A stretch of DNA of 64,000 nt, from contig BBYL01000018.1 of the NCBI GenBank assembly GCA_001570385.1, positions 168,751 to 232,750 of the forward strand, in the 5' to 3' direction. The position numbers were made by a program, and so were the translations under genes. Source of the DNA: Microtetraspora glauca (GTDB lineage Bacteria > Actinomycetota > Actinomycetes > Streptosporangiales > Streptosporangiaceae). Below, in pieces: positions 51,350 to 60,293 of the stretch. How positions within the stretch are numbered: the first letter of the stretch is position 1; each line of letters opens with the position of its first letter. The notes under the pieces are model-generated. The model saw only the letters and a list, made by a program, of their open reading frames with translations. It had not been told where the DNA came from and did not search any database.

Positions 51350-54300
51350 TCAGGACCGGAGCCGGGAGAGGAGCGCGGCGCTTCCCTCCTCCAGATGGCG
51401 CAGGCCGAGGCGACGGTGGAGTGCCACGGCCCGCTCCGCCTGCGCCACCGCCTCGCCGGTACGGCCCAGCCGGGCCAGGAGCAGGGCCGCCACATCGTGC
51501 ATCGCCCCCCATGAGACCGCGCCTGTGCCCATGATGACGAACTGGTCGGCGATGGGCAGGACCTCGGCGAGCATCTCCTCGGGGTCGGGACGGCCCAGCT
51601 TCGTGGCGACCAGCGCCCACTGCCAGACCGTGAACTGCCACGCCCAGTCCCGCTCGATCCTCGTACCCCACTGGTCGACCATGCGGTGCGCGAGCTCCTC
51701 CTCGCCGGCCTCGACCGCCGCGAGGACCGCCGTGGGACGCAGCAGCCGGTGCGAGGGATCGGCGGCGAGCGCGGCCAGCTCGTCGAGGTGCACGCCGTGG
51801 CGGCCCCGTGCCCAGTCGAAGAAGAAGCGGCACAGTATGTCGATCGCGCCGGCACCCCACAGGCTGGTGCGATGGTGCCCCGTCACCGCCGTGCCGCTGA
51901 ACCGTTCGACGTCGGCCCACCGGCCGTCGAGCAGCGCCCGCCCGGCCGCGGCATAGTTGACCTGCGCCTTGATCTCCGGCATCCGGATCTCGTCGGTGAT
52001 CCGCAGGCAGCGGGCGAGCTCCGCGTCGTACTCCGGGAGCCGTCCCGACCTGAGCAGCGACGGCATGCGCAGCAGCCGGGCGATCACCTCCCAGGCCAGC
52101 GGCAGCCGCGGCAGGGTCAGGATCTCCTCCACCGCGCGCAGCCGATCCTCCTCCCAGTCGGGAGTCCACGCGGCGACGGCGTAGTTGTTGAGCGTCCGGG
52201 CGAGCAGCAGATCGTCACCGATCCGCCGGGCCAGGGCCACCGCCTCGGCCGTGTACTGCCGCCCCTCGGCGCGGCGATCCCCGTAGTACAGCTCGACCCC
52301 GAGGGTGCCCAGCAGTTCCGCGCGCCGGACGTCGTTCACTCCCGTCGGCGCACCGTCCGGGCTCAGCGCGCCGGCCGCGGGGGTCAGCCGCCGGAGCTGC
52401 TGCTCCACCAGGGCGACCATGCGCTCGTCCACGACCCCGTACGCGCGCCAGTACCAGAGGGTCACGCCGCCGAAGACGGTGGCCGCCTCCACCACCGCGT
52501 CGTCGTCGCCCAGATCGGTCGCCAGAGCCACCGCCTCGTCCAACGCCACGCGGCCACCCACGACGTCTCCGGTCACCCGCCGTGCCCGGCCCAGCTCGAT
52601 GAGCAGCGAGCAGCGCCGGGCGGCGAAGCCCATCCCCGCCGGATCCAACACGGCGAGCGCCTGCTCCCAGAAGAGGACCGCCTCGTCGTACGCGAGGTGG
52701 ACGGCGGCCTGCCGCGCCGCCTCCGTGGCGTACGAGACGGCCTTCGCCGCGCCGCCGACGCGCGCGGCGCTGCCGAAATGGTGCGCCAGCACGGGCAGCC
52801 GCGAGGACAGGTCACCCCGGTAGCGGCTCTCGATCGCCTCACCCACCCTGGCGTGGATCTGCGCCCGCTGGAGCCGGGTGAGCCCGGCGTAGAGGGCGTC
52901 CCTGACCAGGGCGTGCGAGAACCGGTAGTTCCAGCCGTCATCCGTCTCCGCCAGCAGGCCGGTCGCCACCGCCGGTTCGAGCAGCGTCATCATGCGCGCG
53001 GCTCCGATCCCCGTGGCGGCCTCCAGGACGTCCGCGTCGACGTCCTTGCCGATCACGGCGGCGGCGCGGAGCAGGGCCTGGGTGTCCTCGGGCAGCCGGT
53101 ACACCCGCTGGGAGATGACGTCGCGGACCCCGTCGGGAACCGCGATCGACCGTACGTCGTCGGCGGCCACGCTCCGCGCCGGGCGGTTGCTCGCGAGCAG
53201 GCGCAGCAACTCGCGGAGGAAAAGCGGGTTCCCTCCGGTCCGCTCGTGCAACGCCTCGGCGAGCGCGCGGTCGCGTTCGTACGGGAGCTCCCGCGGGGCG
53301 GCTTGGCCGTTCCCGGCGCGGTCCCCGCTCCCGGCTCGCCCGTGGGCGGCGATGATCGTGGACTCGCCCGTGCCTCTCAGGACCCTCGCACTGCGCACGT
53401 CGTCGGCGCTCACGGCACCGCTCACGGCGCTGCTCACGGCATCGGCATCGGTCTCCGCGCCGAGATCGGCCCCGGCGTCGGCGAGGTAGTCCATGACCTG
53501 CTCGGGAGTGAACGCGCCGACGCTCATGCGTTCGGTGCCGCGATGGCGGGTGAGCTCCCCGAGCGCCTCGGCCAGCGGCGGCGCGGCGTCCGGCCCGTTC
53601 GGCCGCATGGTGACGAGCACGAGCAGGGGCAGCCGGTGCAGGTCGCCTCCGAGGAAGGTGAGCAGCTTCAGCGACGCCGCGTCCGCCCAATGGAGGTCGT
53701 CGATGATCAACATCAGCGGTCCGCTCTCCGCGCGGCGGGCCAGCGCCCGGCCGATGGCGTCGTGCAACAGGAACCGGGCCGTGTCCGGGTCCGTGACACC
53801 GCTGACCGCGCCGGTGCCCGCATCGCCCTCGCCAGTCAGGCTGCTGGCCAGGTCGGCCAGGTCGTCGCCGCCGTCGCGCAGGGCTTCCAGCACCTGGATC
53901 CAGGGCCAGAACGCGGGAGCGCCGCTTCCTTCCAGGCACCGGCTCCACGCCACGTCCACGCCGCGGCCCGCGGCCAGTTCGGCGGCCCCGTCGGCGAGCC
54001 GGGTCTTGCCGATGCCCGCCTCGCCGGTCACCAGCAGCAGTCCTCCCGAGCCGCACCTGGCGTCGTCAAGCCGCTCGGCGATGCGGCGCAGGTGCGGCTC
54101 CCTGCCGACCAGGCGGGGTGGTTCGGCGGCTCCGGCCGCGCCTCCCACATCCGCTGCGCCCGCCCCGGCAGCGCCCGCCCCGGTTCCCGTCCCCGGCCCG
54201 TACTGCGGGCGAGGGCCGGCAGGCGCGGAGACGGGCGCGGACACGGTCGTGAGGGCGGGGGCGGAGACGGGTGTGAAGGCGGGTGTGGCGCGTGGCGGCC

Positions 54301-55111
54301 AGGGGCCGTGCAGCGCGGGGTCGTGCTCCAGGACGGCACGCTCCAGCCGGCGCAACTCCGGGCTCGGATCCAACCCCAATTCCTCTCCAAGCAGCGTGCG
54401 GCACCGCTGGTAGGCGGCGAGCGCCTCGGCCTGCCGCCCATCACGGTAGAGGGCGCGAATGAGCAACGCCCAGAAACCCTCGCGGTACGGGTCGCCGTCC
54501 AGGAAGTGACCGACCTCCGCGGCCGCCTCGGAATATCGGCCGAGCGACAGCCACGCCTCCATGCGCGTCTGCAGCGCGGTCACCCGTACCTCGGCCAGCC
54601 GGATGACCGCCGACCGCGCGAACGGCTCCGTGAACTCCACGAGGGGCTCGCCCCTCCAGGCCCTGAGGGCGGCGGCCAGAAGGGACTCGGCCTGGGCCGC
54701 CTCGCCCCGGAGGAGGGCGGCCTGGGCCGCGTCGGCGTCCCCGACGAAGCGTGTGGCGTCCACCTGGGCGGGCTCGATGTCCAGGAGGTATCCGGGCTCG
54801 CGCGTGCGCAGCGCACGGGCCGGTGTACGGGGGCCGCGGCGGGGTTCGAGGACCCTGCGGAGTTGGGAGATGTACGCCTGCAACGTTCCGGTCGCGCTCG
54901 ACGGGGGCTCGCCCGCCCACAGCTGATCGATGAGCTGGTCCAGCGGGACGACGCGCGGCGCGTTCAGGACGAGCAGAGCGAGGACCGCCCGCTGCTTCCT
55001 GGAACCGAGATCCAAGGCCGTGCCTGCCCGGTCGACCACTTCGAAGGGGCCGAGGACGCGGAAGTCGAGCGGATTCGGCTCCCAGGTCGGACGGTCGATG
55101 GCCTCGCGCAC
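51350..55111 (-). CDS. AfsR/SARP-type ATPase transcriptional regulator
   Basis: This is a 1253-residue regulator. The N-terminus is an OmpR-like SARP DNA-binding domain (FRVLGPFEVVD, LGSRKQRAVLALLVLN, SQLRRVLEP) followed by the BTAD domain (about 105-260). A Pro/Ala linker is next, then an AAA/STAND ATPase: Walker A GEAGIGKTRL (about 375), Walker B LLIIDDLHW-type. The C-terminal half is TPR-like helical repeats. The GTG at 55111 with GGGAG upstream overlaps the stop of the GNAT gene (TAGTG). Such regulators switch on secondary-metabolite or oxidative genes. The FAD oxidoreductase nearby may be a target. Confidence 0.9.
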   Translation of the reverse strand: MREAIDRPTWEPNPLDFRVLGPFEVVDRAGTALDLGSRKQRAVLALLVLNAPRVVPLDQLIDQLWAGEPPSSATGTLQAYISQLRRVLEPRRGPRTPARALRTREPGYLLDIEPAQVDATRFVGDADAAQAALLRGEAAQAESLLAAALRAWRGEPLVEFTEPFARSAVIRLAEVRVTALQTRMEAWLSLGRYSEAAAEVGHFLDGDPYREGFWALLIRALYRDGRQAEALAAYQRCRTLLGEELGLDPSPELRRLERAVLEHDPALHGPWPPRATPAFTPVSAPALTTVSAPVSAPAGPRPQYGPGTGTGAGAAGAGAADVGGAAGAAEPPRLVGREPHLRRIAERLDDARCGSGGLLLVTGEAGIGKTRLADGAAELAAGRGVDVAWSRCLEGSGAPAFWPWIQVLEALRDGGDDLADLASSLTGEGDAGTGAVSGVTDPDTARFLLHDAIGRALARRAESGPLMLIIDDLHWADAASLKLLTFLGGDLHRLPLLVLVTMRPNGPDAAPPLAEALGELTRHRGTERMSVGAFTPEQVMDYLADAGADLGAETDADAVSSAVSGAVSADDVRSARVLRGTGESTIIAAHGRAGSGDRAGNGQAAPRELPYERDRALAEALHERTGGNPLFLRELLRLLASNRPARSVAADDVRSIAVPDGVRDVISQRVYRLPEDTQALLRAAAVIGKDVDADVLEAATGIGAARMMTLLEPAVATGLLAETDDGWNYRFSHALVRDALYAGLTRLQRAQIHARVGEAIESRYRGDLSSRLPVLAHHFGSAARVGGAAKAVSYATEAARQAAVHLAYDEAVLFWEQALAVLDPAGMGFAARRCSLLIELGRARRVTGDVVGGRVALDEAVALATDLGDDDAVVEAATVFGGVTLWYWRAYGVVDERMVALVEQQLRRLTPAAGALSPDGAPTGVNDVRRAELLGTLGVELYYGDRRAEGRQYTAEAVALARRIGDDLLLARTLNNYAVAAWTPDWEEDRLRAVEEILTLPRLPLAWEVIARLLRMPSLLRSGRLPEYDAELARCLRITDEIRMPEIKAQVNYAAAGRALLDGRWADVERFSGTAVTGHHRTSLWGAGAIDILCRFFFDWARGRHGVHLDELAALAADPSHRLLRPTAVLAAVEAGEEELAHRMVDQWGTRIERDWAWQFTVWQWALVATKLGRPDPEEMLAEVLPIADQFVIMGTGAVSWGAMHDVAALLLARLGRTGEAVAQAERAVALHRRLGLRHLEEGSAALLSRLRS

Positions 55112-55638
55112 TACAACTCCCGGGTGAGCAGGACAGCCGCGTCCGTCGCGATCCGCCTTGTTTCCTGGGAATCGTAACTGAACGCTCGCCACCGTTCGCC
55201 CGTCCCGGGAAGGGGCGGCCCGAACCCGGCGCCGCGCAGCAGGGCGAGCACCGGGAGGTCCTGTTCGGCCGCGACCTGCTCTCTCTCCGTCCCTCGCCCC
55301 ACCGCGCAGCCGATCTCGCGGACGCCGTCCGCGCGCAACTCGGTGAGCAGGTCCGCGAGCAGCCTGCGGCCCAACCCGCGCCGCCGGAACGGCTCCGCCA
55401 CGGCCAGCTCCCGGATCCAGGCGAGGCGGCCGGTCTTCTCCGTCTCGACCAGGGCCGCCGCCAGGGGAGGGGAGGCCGCCGGTCGGCCGATGTCGGCGAG
55501 CACGTACATCCGGCATCGCGCCGGCGAGACCTCGGCGGCCGCGTCGGCCACAGCGGCGGCGAGCAGGGTGCTCTCCTCCAGGTGCGGGTGCACCGGGATC
55601 TCCCGGAGAAGCAGGACGAACTCGGAAGGAGACGGCAT
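55111..55638 (-). CDS. GNAT-family acetyltransferase
   Basis: This 175-residue GNAT protein has the acetyl-CoA-binding segment RRRGLGRRLLADLL after IRELAVAEP and a C-terminal LRGAGFGPPLPG beta-strand pair. It is coupled to the SARP gene through the TAGTG overlap. Substrate is unknown. Confidence 0.82.
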   Translation of the reverse strand: MPSPSEFVLLLREIPVHPHLEESTLLAAAVADAAAEVSPARCRMYVLADIGRPAASPPLAAALVETEKTGRLAWIRELAVAEPFRRRGLGRRLLADLLTELRADGVREIGCAVGRGTEREQVAAEQDLPVLALLRGAGFGPPLPGTGERWRAFSYDSQETRRIATDAAVLLTREL

Positions 55639-55933
55639 TCCCGTAGCGTCGGCCCACCCCTTTGGAGAGCGCTAGGACGTGACCAGGACGCGGCTAGGAC
55701 GTGTACAGGCGTGCTCTGAGCTGCGGGAGAACGCCCGGAAACGCCGGGGACCCGCGCGGATCCGCCGGGCCGGCTCGGCGCGGGACGCCTGAGCGACGTC
55801 GCCGCCGCGGGAGCCGTCCTAATCCGTGCCAGGACGATGTGAAGAATCCACCAAGCGCCACGTGGGAGAAAGGTCGTGCACGGCCGGTAGGCGGCCGACA
55901 TCGGCCCACGGGCCAGGAGAGGAAGAGCAGACG
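55639..55933. other. Divergent spacer before oxidoreductase
   Basis: This 295-bp region separates the GNAT/SARP operon from the FAD oxidoreductase. It holds a direct repeat of CTAGGACGTG (near 55671 and 55694) but no gene. Promoters for both directions must lie here. Confidence 0.4.
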
Positions 55934-57346
55934 ATGAGCGTCATCACCGACGACCCGGCCGGGGTGTCACGAGAGGTCGAGGCACTCCGGCAGGAGGTGG
56001 CCGGCCCGGTGCTGCTGCCCGGAGACGAGGGCTTCGCCGCCGAGGTGAGCGGGTTCAACGTGGCGACCCGGCACCACCCGGTCGTGGTGGTCGGCGCCAT
56101 GGGCGAGGGCGACGTCCAGGCCGCCGTACGCTTCGCCGCCCGCCATGGGCTCCCGGTCGCGGTGCAGGCGACGGGGCACGGTGCCGCGACGGCGGCCGAC
56201 GGCGCCGTCATGATCACCACCCGCCGGATGCGCGCGGTCACGGTGGACCCGTCGGCGCGTACGGCGACGATCGCCGCGGGCGCGACGTGGAGCGAGGTCA
56301 TCGAGCGGACCGCGCAGTACGGCCTGGCGCCCCTGTCTGGCTCCGCGCCCGGCGTCGGAGCGGTCGGCTACACCCTCGGCGGCGGGATCGGGCCGATCTC
56401 CCGCACGTACGGCTTCGCCGCCGACCACGTGCGCGAGTTGACGGTCGTCACGGCGGACGGCCACGCGAGGGTCGCCGACGCCACCCGCGAACCCGACCTG
56501 TTCTGGGCGCTGCGCGGCGGCAAGGGCAGCTTCGGCGTGGTCACCTCGATGACCGTCGATCTCTTCCCGGTCGCCACGCTGTACGGCGGTGGGATCTTCT
56601 TCCCGGCGGAGGACGCGGCGGGCGTGCTGCACGCCTACCGGGACTGGGTCGGCACCCTGCCGGAGACCACCACGACCTCCGTCGCGCTGCTCCGGCTGCC
56701 GCCGCTGCCCGAGCTCCCGCCGGAGCTGCGCGGGCGCTTCGTGGCCCACCTGCGTTTCGCGCACCTCGGAGAGGCGCAGGAGGGAGAGCGGCTGCTCGCT
56801 CCCATGCGCGCCGCCGGGCGGCCGCTGATCGACACGGTGAACCGGATGCCGTTCGCCGCGATCGGCTCCATCCATCAGGACCCGGAGGGGCCGATGCCCG
56901 CCTGGGATCGCGGCGCGCTGCTCCGCGAGCTCACCGCGGACACCGTCGACGCGATCCTCGCGACCGCGGGGCCGGACGTGGAGGTGCCCTTCGCCGTGGT
57001 CGAGCTGCGTCACCTCGGCGGAGCGCTGGCCCGGCCCGCGCGGACGGAGAACGCCGTCGGCGGGCGTGACGCCGCGTTCTCCCTGATGGTCATCGGCGCT
57101 CCGGTGCCCGAGTTGTTCGCCGCCGTGATCCCCGCCGCCGCCGGAGCCGTGTTCGGCGCCGTGGAGCCGTGGCTGACGGGGGGCGCGCTGCTCAACTTCC
57201 TGGGGGCGGAGACGGCCCCCGAGCAGATCGCCCGGGTCTGGACCCGGCCGGTCCTGAGCAGGCTCGCCCGGCTGAGGGAGGTCTACGACCCTCAGCGCAT
57301 GTTCCGGTTCGGCCACGCCGTGCCCGACCTGCCCGAGGGGGACTGA
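55934..57346 (+). CDS. FAD-linked oxidoreductase (BBE-like)
   Basis: This is a 470-residue PCMH-type FAD-binding oxidoreductase. The flavin-attaching His is His82 in QATGHGAA. The second attachment Cys of bicovalent enzymes is replaced (PLSGSAPGVGAVGYTLGGG), so attachment is probably single 8-alpha-histidyl. The C-terminal BBE segment (VYDPQRMFRFGHAV) is present. GGAGAGGAAGAG precedes the ATG. It is divergent from the SARP operon and may be a secondary-metabolism oxidase. Confidence 0.9.
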   Translation: MSVITDDPAGVSREVEALRQEVAGPVLLPGDEGFAAEVSGFNVATRHHPVVVVGAMGEGDVQAAVRFAARHGLPVAVQATGHGAATAADGAVMITTRRMRAVTVDPSARTATIAAGATWSEVIERTAQYGLAPLSGSAPGVGAVGYTLGGGIGPISRTYGFAADHVRELTVVTADGHARVADATREPDLFWALRGGKGSFGVVTSMTVDLFPVATLYGGGIFFPAEDAAGVLHAYRDWVGTLPETTTTSVALLRLPPLPELPPELRGRFVAHLRFAHLGEAQEGERLLAPMRAAGRPLIDTVNRMPFAAIGSIHQDPEGPMPAWDRGALLRELTADTVDAILATAGPDVEVPFAVVELRHLGGALARPARTENAVGGRDAAFSLMVIGAPVPELFAAVIPAAAGAVFGAVEPWLTGGALLNFLGAETAPEQIARVWTRPVLSRLARLREVYDPQRMFRFGHAVPDLPEGD

Positions 57347-57416
57347 CCCTCGGTTGCCCGTACGGGGCCGTCCCGAACGGGCAACCACGGATTCCCCCGG
57401 CCGCCGGCCCGTCCGG

Positions 57417-57881
57417 TCACTTCGAGAGGTAGAGCGTCTTCCAGGTCCCCGCGTAGAGGCAGTTGAGGGACGGCTTCGCGGCCTTGCCCTCCGCGCAGAC
57501 CTTCAGCTCGACCTGGTAGACGTCGCCCCGCGTGAACGAGAACTTCAGCGGCGTGCCGTACGAGCAGTCGCGGAAGCTGCGGTGGGTGAAGGGCAGGTTG
57601 CCGCCGGCGTCGCGGTAGGTGATGCGGAAGACCGCCCACCCGCAGGTCGAGGACGACCGGGTCAGGTCGTACACCTTGCCGGAGATCTTCACGACGTCCG
57701 CCGTGGGGATGTCGGCGTGGTCCTCACCGAGGGCGTCCAGGGTCCCGACCGCCTTCGCCTTGCTTCCCGGGGCGTAGTACGGCCCCCACGAGGTGGCGGA
57801 TGCGGCCTGCGCGGCGAGCGGCGCGAGCGCGACGAAAGCGGTGGTGAGGGCCAGACCGGCGAGAGCGCGGGTGATCTTCAT
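57417..57881 (-). CDS. Secreted hypothetical protein
   Basis: This 154-residue protein has a signal peptide (MKITRALAG...AAQAAS). The mature domain is beta-rich with four Cys (STCGWAV, FRDCSYG, KVCAEG, LNCLYAG), likely two disulfides, and aromatic end-strands. AAGGA stands nine bases before the ATG. The family is not recognised; it resembles small secreted proteins common in Streptomyces relatives. Confidence 0.68.
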   Translation of the reverse strand: MKITRALAGLALTTAFVALAPLAAQAASATSWGPYYAPGSKAKAVGTLDALGEDHADIPTADVVKISGKVYDLTRSSSTCGWAVFRITYRDAGGNLPFTHRSFRDCSYGTPLKFSFTRGDVYQVELKVCAEGKAAKPSLNCLYAGTWKTLYLSK

Positions 57882-57949
57882 GGGAGGGGTCCTTTCAGCT
57901 GCGGTTGCCCGCAGTCTGGAATGGACCACTTTCAACTTCCTTGACCGCT

Positions 57950-57981
57950 CACTGCAGGCGGGTGTTCAGCCGCCTGCAGTG
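57950..57981 (-). terminator. Hairpin between two minus-strand genes
   Basis: Exact 12-bp arms CACTGCAGGCGG and CCGCCTGCAGTG (57950-57961 and 57970-57981) enclose an eight-base loop. It begins four bases after the stop of the small gene at 57986 and probably ends its transcript. No U-run follows. Confidence 0.75.
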
Positions 57982-57985
57982 CGGG

Positions 57986-58234
57986 TCAGGCGCCCAGATC
58001 GTGTACGACGTTGTCGAGCCGCTCCGCCAGCAGGTCGAGCTGCTGATCGGTGATCGTGTCCCCGTGGATGTGCGCCGTCAGGTCCCGGCGGCGGGCGATG
58101 ATCAGCCCCCGGTGCGCGTCGTCGATCTCGGCGTCCGACAGGACGACGCACTCTCCGCGGACGAACACCAGCGTCGCGTCGGGATCCGGTGCTTCGAGCA
58201 GATGCCGGACACACTCGCGGTCGATGAAGGCCAT
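57986..58234 (-). CDS. Small conserved actinobacterial protein
   Basis: This 82-residue soluble protein (MAFIDRECVRHLLEAPDPDA..., VFVRGECVVL, GLIIARRRDL) has a strong GGGAGGG six bases before its ATG and a terminator right after its stop, so it is clearly expressed as a unit. Two Cys and a strand-helix pattern suggest a small alpha/beta fold. Function unknown. Confidence 0.72.
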   Translation of the reverse strand: MAFIDRECVRHLLEAPDPDATLVFVRGECVVLSDAEIDDAHRGLIIARRRDLTAHIHGDTITDQQLDLLAERLDNVVHDLGA

Positions 58235-58350
58235 CGTGTCCCTCCCCGTGTCATGATCGCGGCGTCTCGCCGCATGGTCGCGGGCGAGCGGCCGCAGGGG
58301 TCCCGCTACCCGAGGGAGGCGGGAGAAACGCGCGGCGGCGTAACCGGCAG

Positions 58351-58400
58351 GGACGAGCCAGGACGAGTCGGTACGAGCCGGTACGAGTCGGTACGAGGTG
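58351..58400. repeat. 10-bp-phased tandem repeat upstream of sigma gene
   Basis: Five consecutive 10-bp units, consensus GGTACGAGYCR, run from 58351 to 58400, ending 86 bp before the sigma-factor start. The period equals one helical turn, so all units face the same side of the DNA, which suits cooperative protein binding. Confidence 0.75.
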
Positions 58401-58486
58401 GAATGCCGGGGAGGGCCCTGGGTAGGCGGAGACGAGACGGAGGAAGAACCCCGGGGGAGCCGCCTGGAAACGAAGAGGTGACCAGG

Positions 58487-59551
58487 ATGCGCGGACATGA
58501 GGGCACCGGCCGCGCGGAGCCGTACGAGCCCTATGACGAGCATGATCTGCTCGGCCAGTATCTGAGCCAGATCGGCAGGACACCGCTGCTCACCGCTCAG
58601 GAGGAGGTGGATCTCGCCAAACGCATCGAGGCGGGGCTGTACGCCGAGCATCTGATCGAGGAGTCGGGCTCCGCCTCGGACGACGCCGGAGAGGGAGGAG
58701 ACGCCGCCGGCGGCGATCTGGTGGGCGGCGTTCCGGAGGCGAGGAAGCCCGCGCCTCCCGAGGCCGCACCGCCGAAGCCTCCGGAACGGAGCGACGTGGA
58801 GGAGCTCCGGGAGATCGTCAGGGACGGCGACGCCGCCAAGGACCATATGCTCCGCGCCAACCTCCGGCTGGTCGTCGCCGCGGCCAAGAAGTACGGCCAT
58901 CGCGGCTGGCCGCTCCTCGACGTCATCCAGGAGGGGAACCTCGGCCTGATCAGGGCGGTCGAGAAGTTCGACTACGCCAAGGGCTTCAAGTTCTCGACGT
59001 ACGCCATGTGGTGGATCCGCCAGTCCATCGAACGCGGCCTGGCCGACAAGAGCCGTACGGTGCGGCTGCCCGTTCACATCCTCGAACAGCTCGCCAAGGT
59101 GACCAGGGCGGAACGCCATCTCGAAGGCCACCTCGGTCACGAGCCCACAGACGAGGAGGTGGCCGCGGCCGCCGGGCAGTCCGTCGAGACGCTCGCCGAG
59201 CTGCGCCGCCTGGCCCACGACACGGTCAGCCTGGACATGGTGGTCGGGGAGGACGGCGAGACGAGGATCGGGGACCTGATCGCGGACGCCGAGGTGGTCC
59301 CCGTCTCGGAGGTGTTGGAGTGCAGGGTCCTCGCCGAGCAGCTCAGATCCCTCGTGGACATGCTGCCGGATCGCGAGGCGTTCATCGTCACCCTGCGGTA
59401 CGGCCTCGGCGACGGGCGGACCCACACCTACCAGGAGATCGGCGACCGGCTCGGGCTCACCCGGGAGCGGATCCGCCAGCTCGAACGCCAGGCCCTGCGG
59501 TCGCTGCGGCAGCCGGAGCACATCGAACCGCTGCTGTCGTGGGCGGGCTGA
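58487..59551 (+). CDS. HrdB-like sigma-70 factor
   Basis: This 354-residue sigma factor has region 1.2 (LLGQYLSQIGRTPLLTAQEE), an inserted acidic/Pro-rich stretch (about 58-105) and region 2 (NLRLVVAAAKKYGHRG, DVIQEGNLGLIRAVEKFDY, FSTYAMWWIRQSI). Regions 3 and 4 follow (LTRERIRQLERQALRSLRQP). Compared with HrdB/RpoD, region 2.4 has TYAM for TYAT and GLADK for SIADQ-type residues, so promoter preference may differ. It is a group 2 rather than principal sigma by context. ATG 58487 follows GAAGAGG by nine bases. Confidence 0.92.
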   Translation: MRGHEGTGRAEPYEPYDEHDLLGQYLSQIGRTPLLTAQEEVDLAKRIEAGLYAEHLIEESGSASDDAGEGGDAAGGDLVGGVPEARKPAPPEAAPPKPPERSDVEELREIVRDGDAAKDHMLRANLRLVVAAAKKYGHRGWPLLDVIQEGNLGLIRAVEKFDYAKGFKFSTYAMWWIRQSIERGLADKSRTVRLPVHILEQLAKVTRAERHLEGHLGHEPTDEEVAAAAGQSVETLAELRRLAHDTVSLDMVVGEDGETRIGDLIADAEVVPVSEVLECRVLAEQLRSLVDMLPDREAFIVTLRYGLGDGRTHTYQEIGDRLGLTRERIRQLERQALRSLRQPEHIEPLLSWAG

Positions 59552-59560
59552 GCGCGGAGA

Positions 59561-59965
59561 TCACCTGATGTCCTGGCGCAACGGGTGATCGGCGGGGACC
59601 TCGACCAGCACGATGCGCACACCGTCGGGGTCCTCGATCCACATCTCGACGAGCCCCCACGGTTCGGTCCGAGGCGGGCGGATCACGGTGACGCCCGCGT
59701 CCAGCAGGCGACGATGCTCCGCCTGGACATCACGCACCTGAAGCCAGATCTCCGCGCTGCGGCCACGACCGCCGTCGTCGTGCGGGGGCCGTTCGGGGCT
59801 CCCGGAGACTTCCAGGAAGCCCTGGCCGAGGAAGAAGACGATGCCACGTTCATGCGGCGGTCCGAACTCGCGGTAAACCGCCAGACCGAGCACCTCTTGA
59901 TAGAAGTGATGGCTCACGCCGAGGTCGCGAGGGCGGATGAGGATCCGGCTGCTCAGTACTTCCAT
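59561..59965 (-). CDS. VOC (glyoxalase/bleomycin-resistance) family protein
   Basis: This 134-residue protein has two beta-alpha-beta-beta-beta modules (LIRPRDLGVSHHFYQEVLGL and GLVEMWIEDPDGVRIVLVE). Possible metal ligands are the first-module His pair and the Glu in VEVP. It converges with the sigma gene, ten bases apart. Substrate unknown. Confidence 0.85.
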   Translation of the reverse strand: MEVLSSRILIRPRDLGVSHHFYQEVLGLAVYREFGPPHERGIVFFLGQGFLEVSGSPERPPHDDGGRGRSAEIWLQVRDVQAEHRRLLDAGVTVIRPPRTEPWGLVEMWIEDPDGVRIVLVEVPADHPLRQDIR

Positions 59966-59984
59966 GCGACGGATCCTTCCCCTC

Positions 59985-60050
59985 AGAGGGCGATTCGCGA
60001 GCCGATGTCCCGTTCGCTCATTGTGTTGCCGCAGGTGAGCCGGTAGACGC
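59985..60050. repeat. Left arm of bipartite inverted repeat
   Basis: This 66-bp segment consists of a 17-bp block (59985-60001, AGAGGGCGATTCGCGAG), 12 variable bases and a 37-bp block (60014-60050). Both blocks recur exactly, in inverted orientation, at 62081-62138. It lies just upstream of the VOC gene. The following 60051-60293 holds no supported gene. Confidence 0.9.
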
Positions 60051-60293
60051 GCTGGCGAAGTCAGGGCGCCCAGCAGCGCGTCCGCGATCCCGATGAGCAG
60101 ATCTCATCCCCACCACCCGGTCATGCCTGCCCGCTTTCCTTCGCATCCGGCAACGGAGCGCGTCCGAGCGACTGCTGGAAGAACTTGAGCATCAGCGCGA
60201 ATCACGCTGGGTGACGCCGTGGCCGCAGCGACCTCACCGGCGCCCCCAGCAAGATCGTTCTTATCTGTAGCGGCTGTCACGGCGGTTCCGTGA

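Noticed and set aside
57882..57985. Extension of the secreted-protein gene at 57417 further upstream
   Set aside because: The signal peptide begins exactly at ATG 57881 and a terminator hairpin occupies the upstream region.
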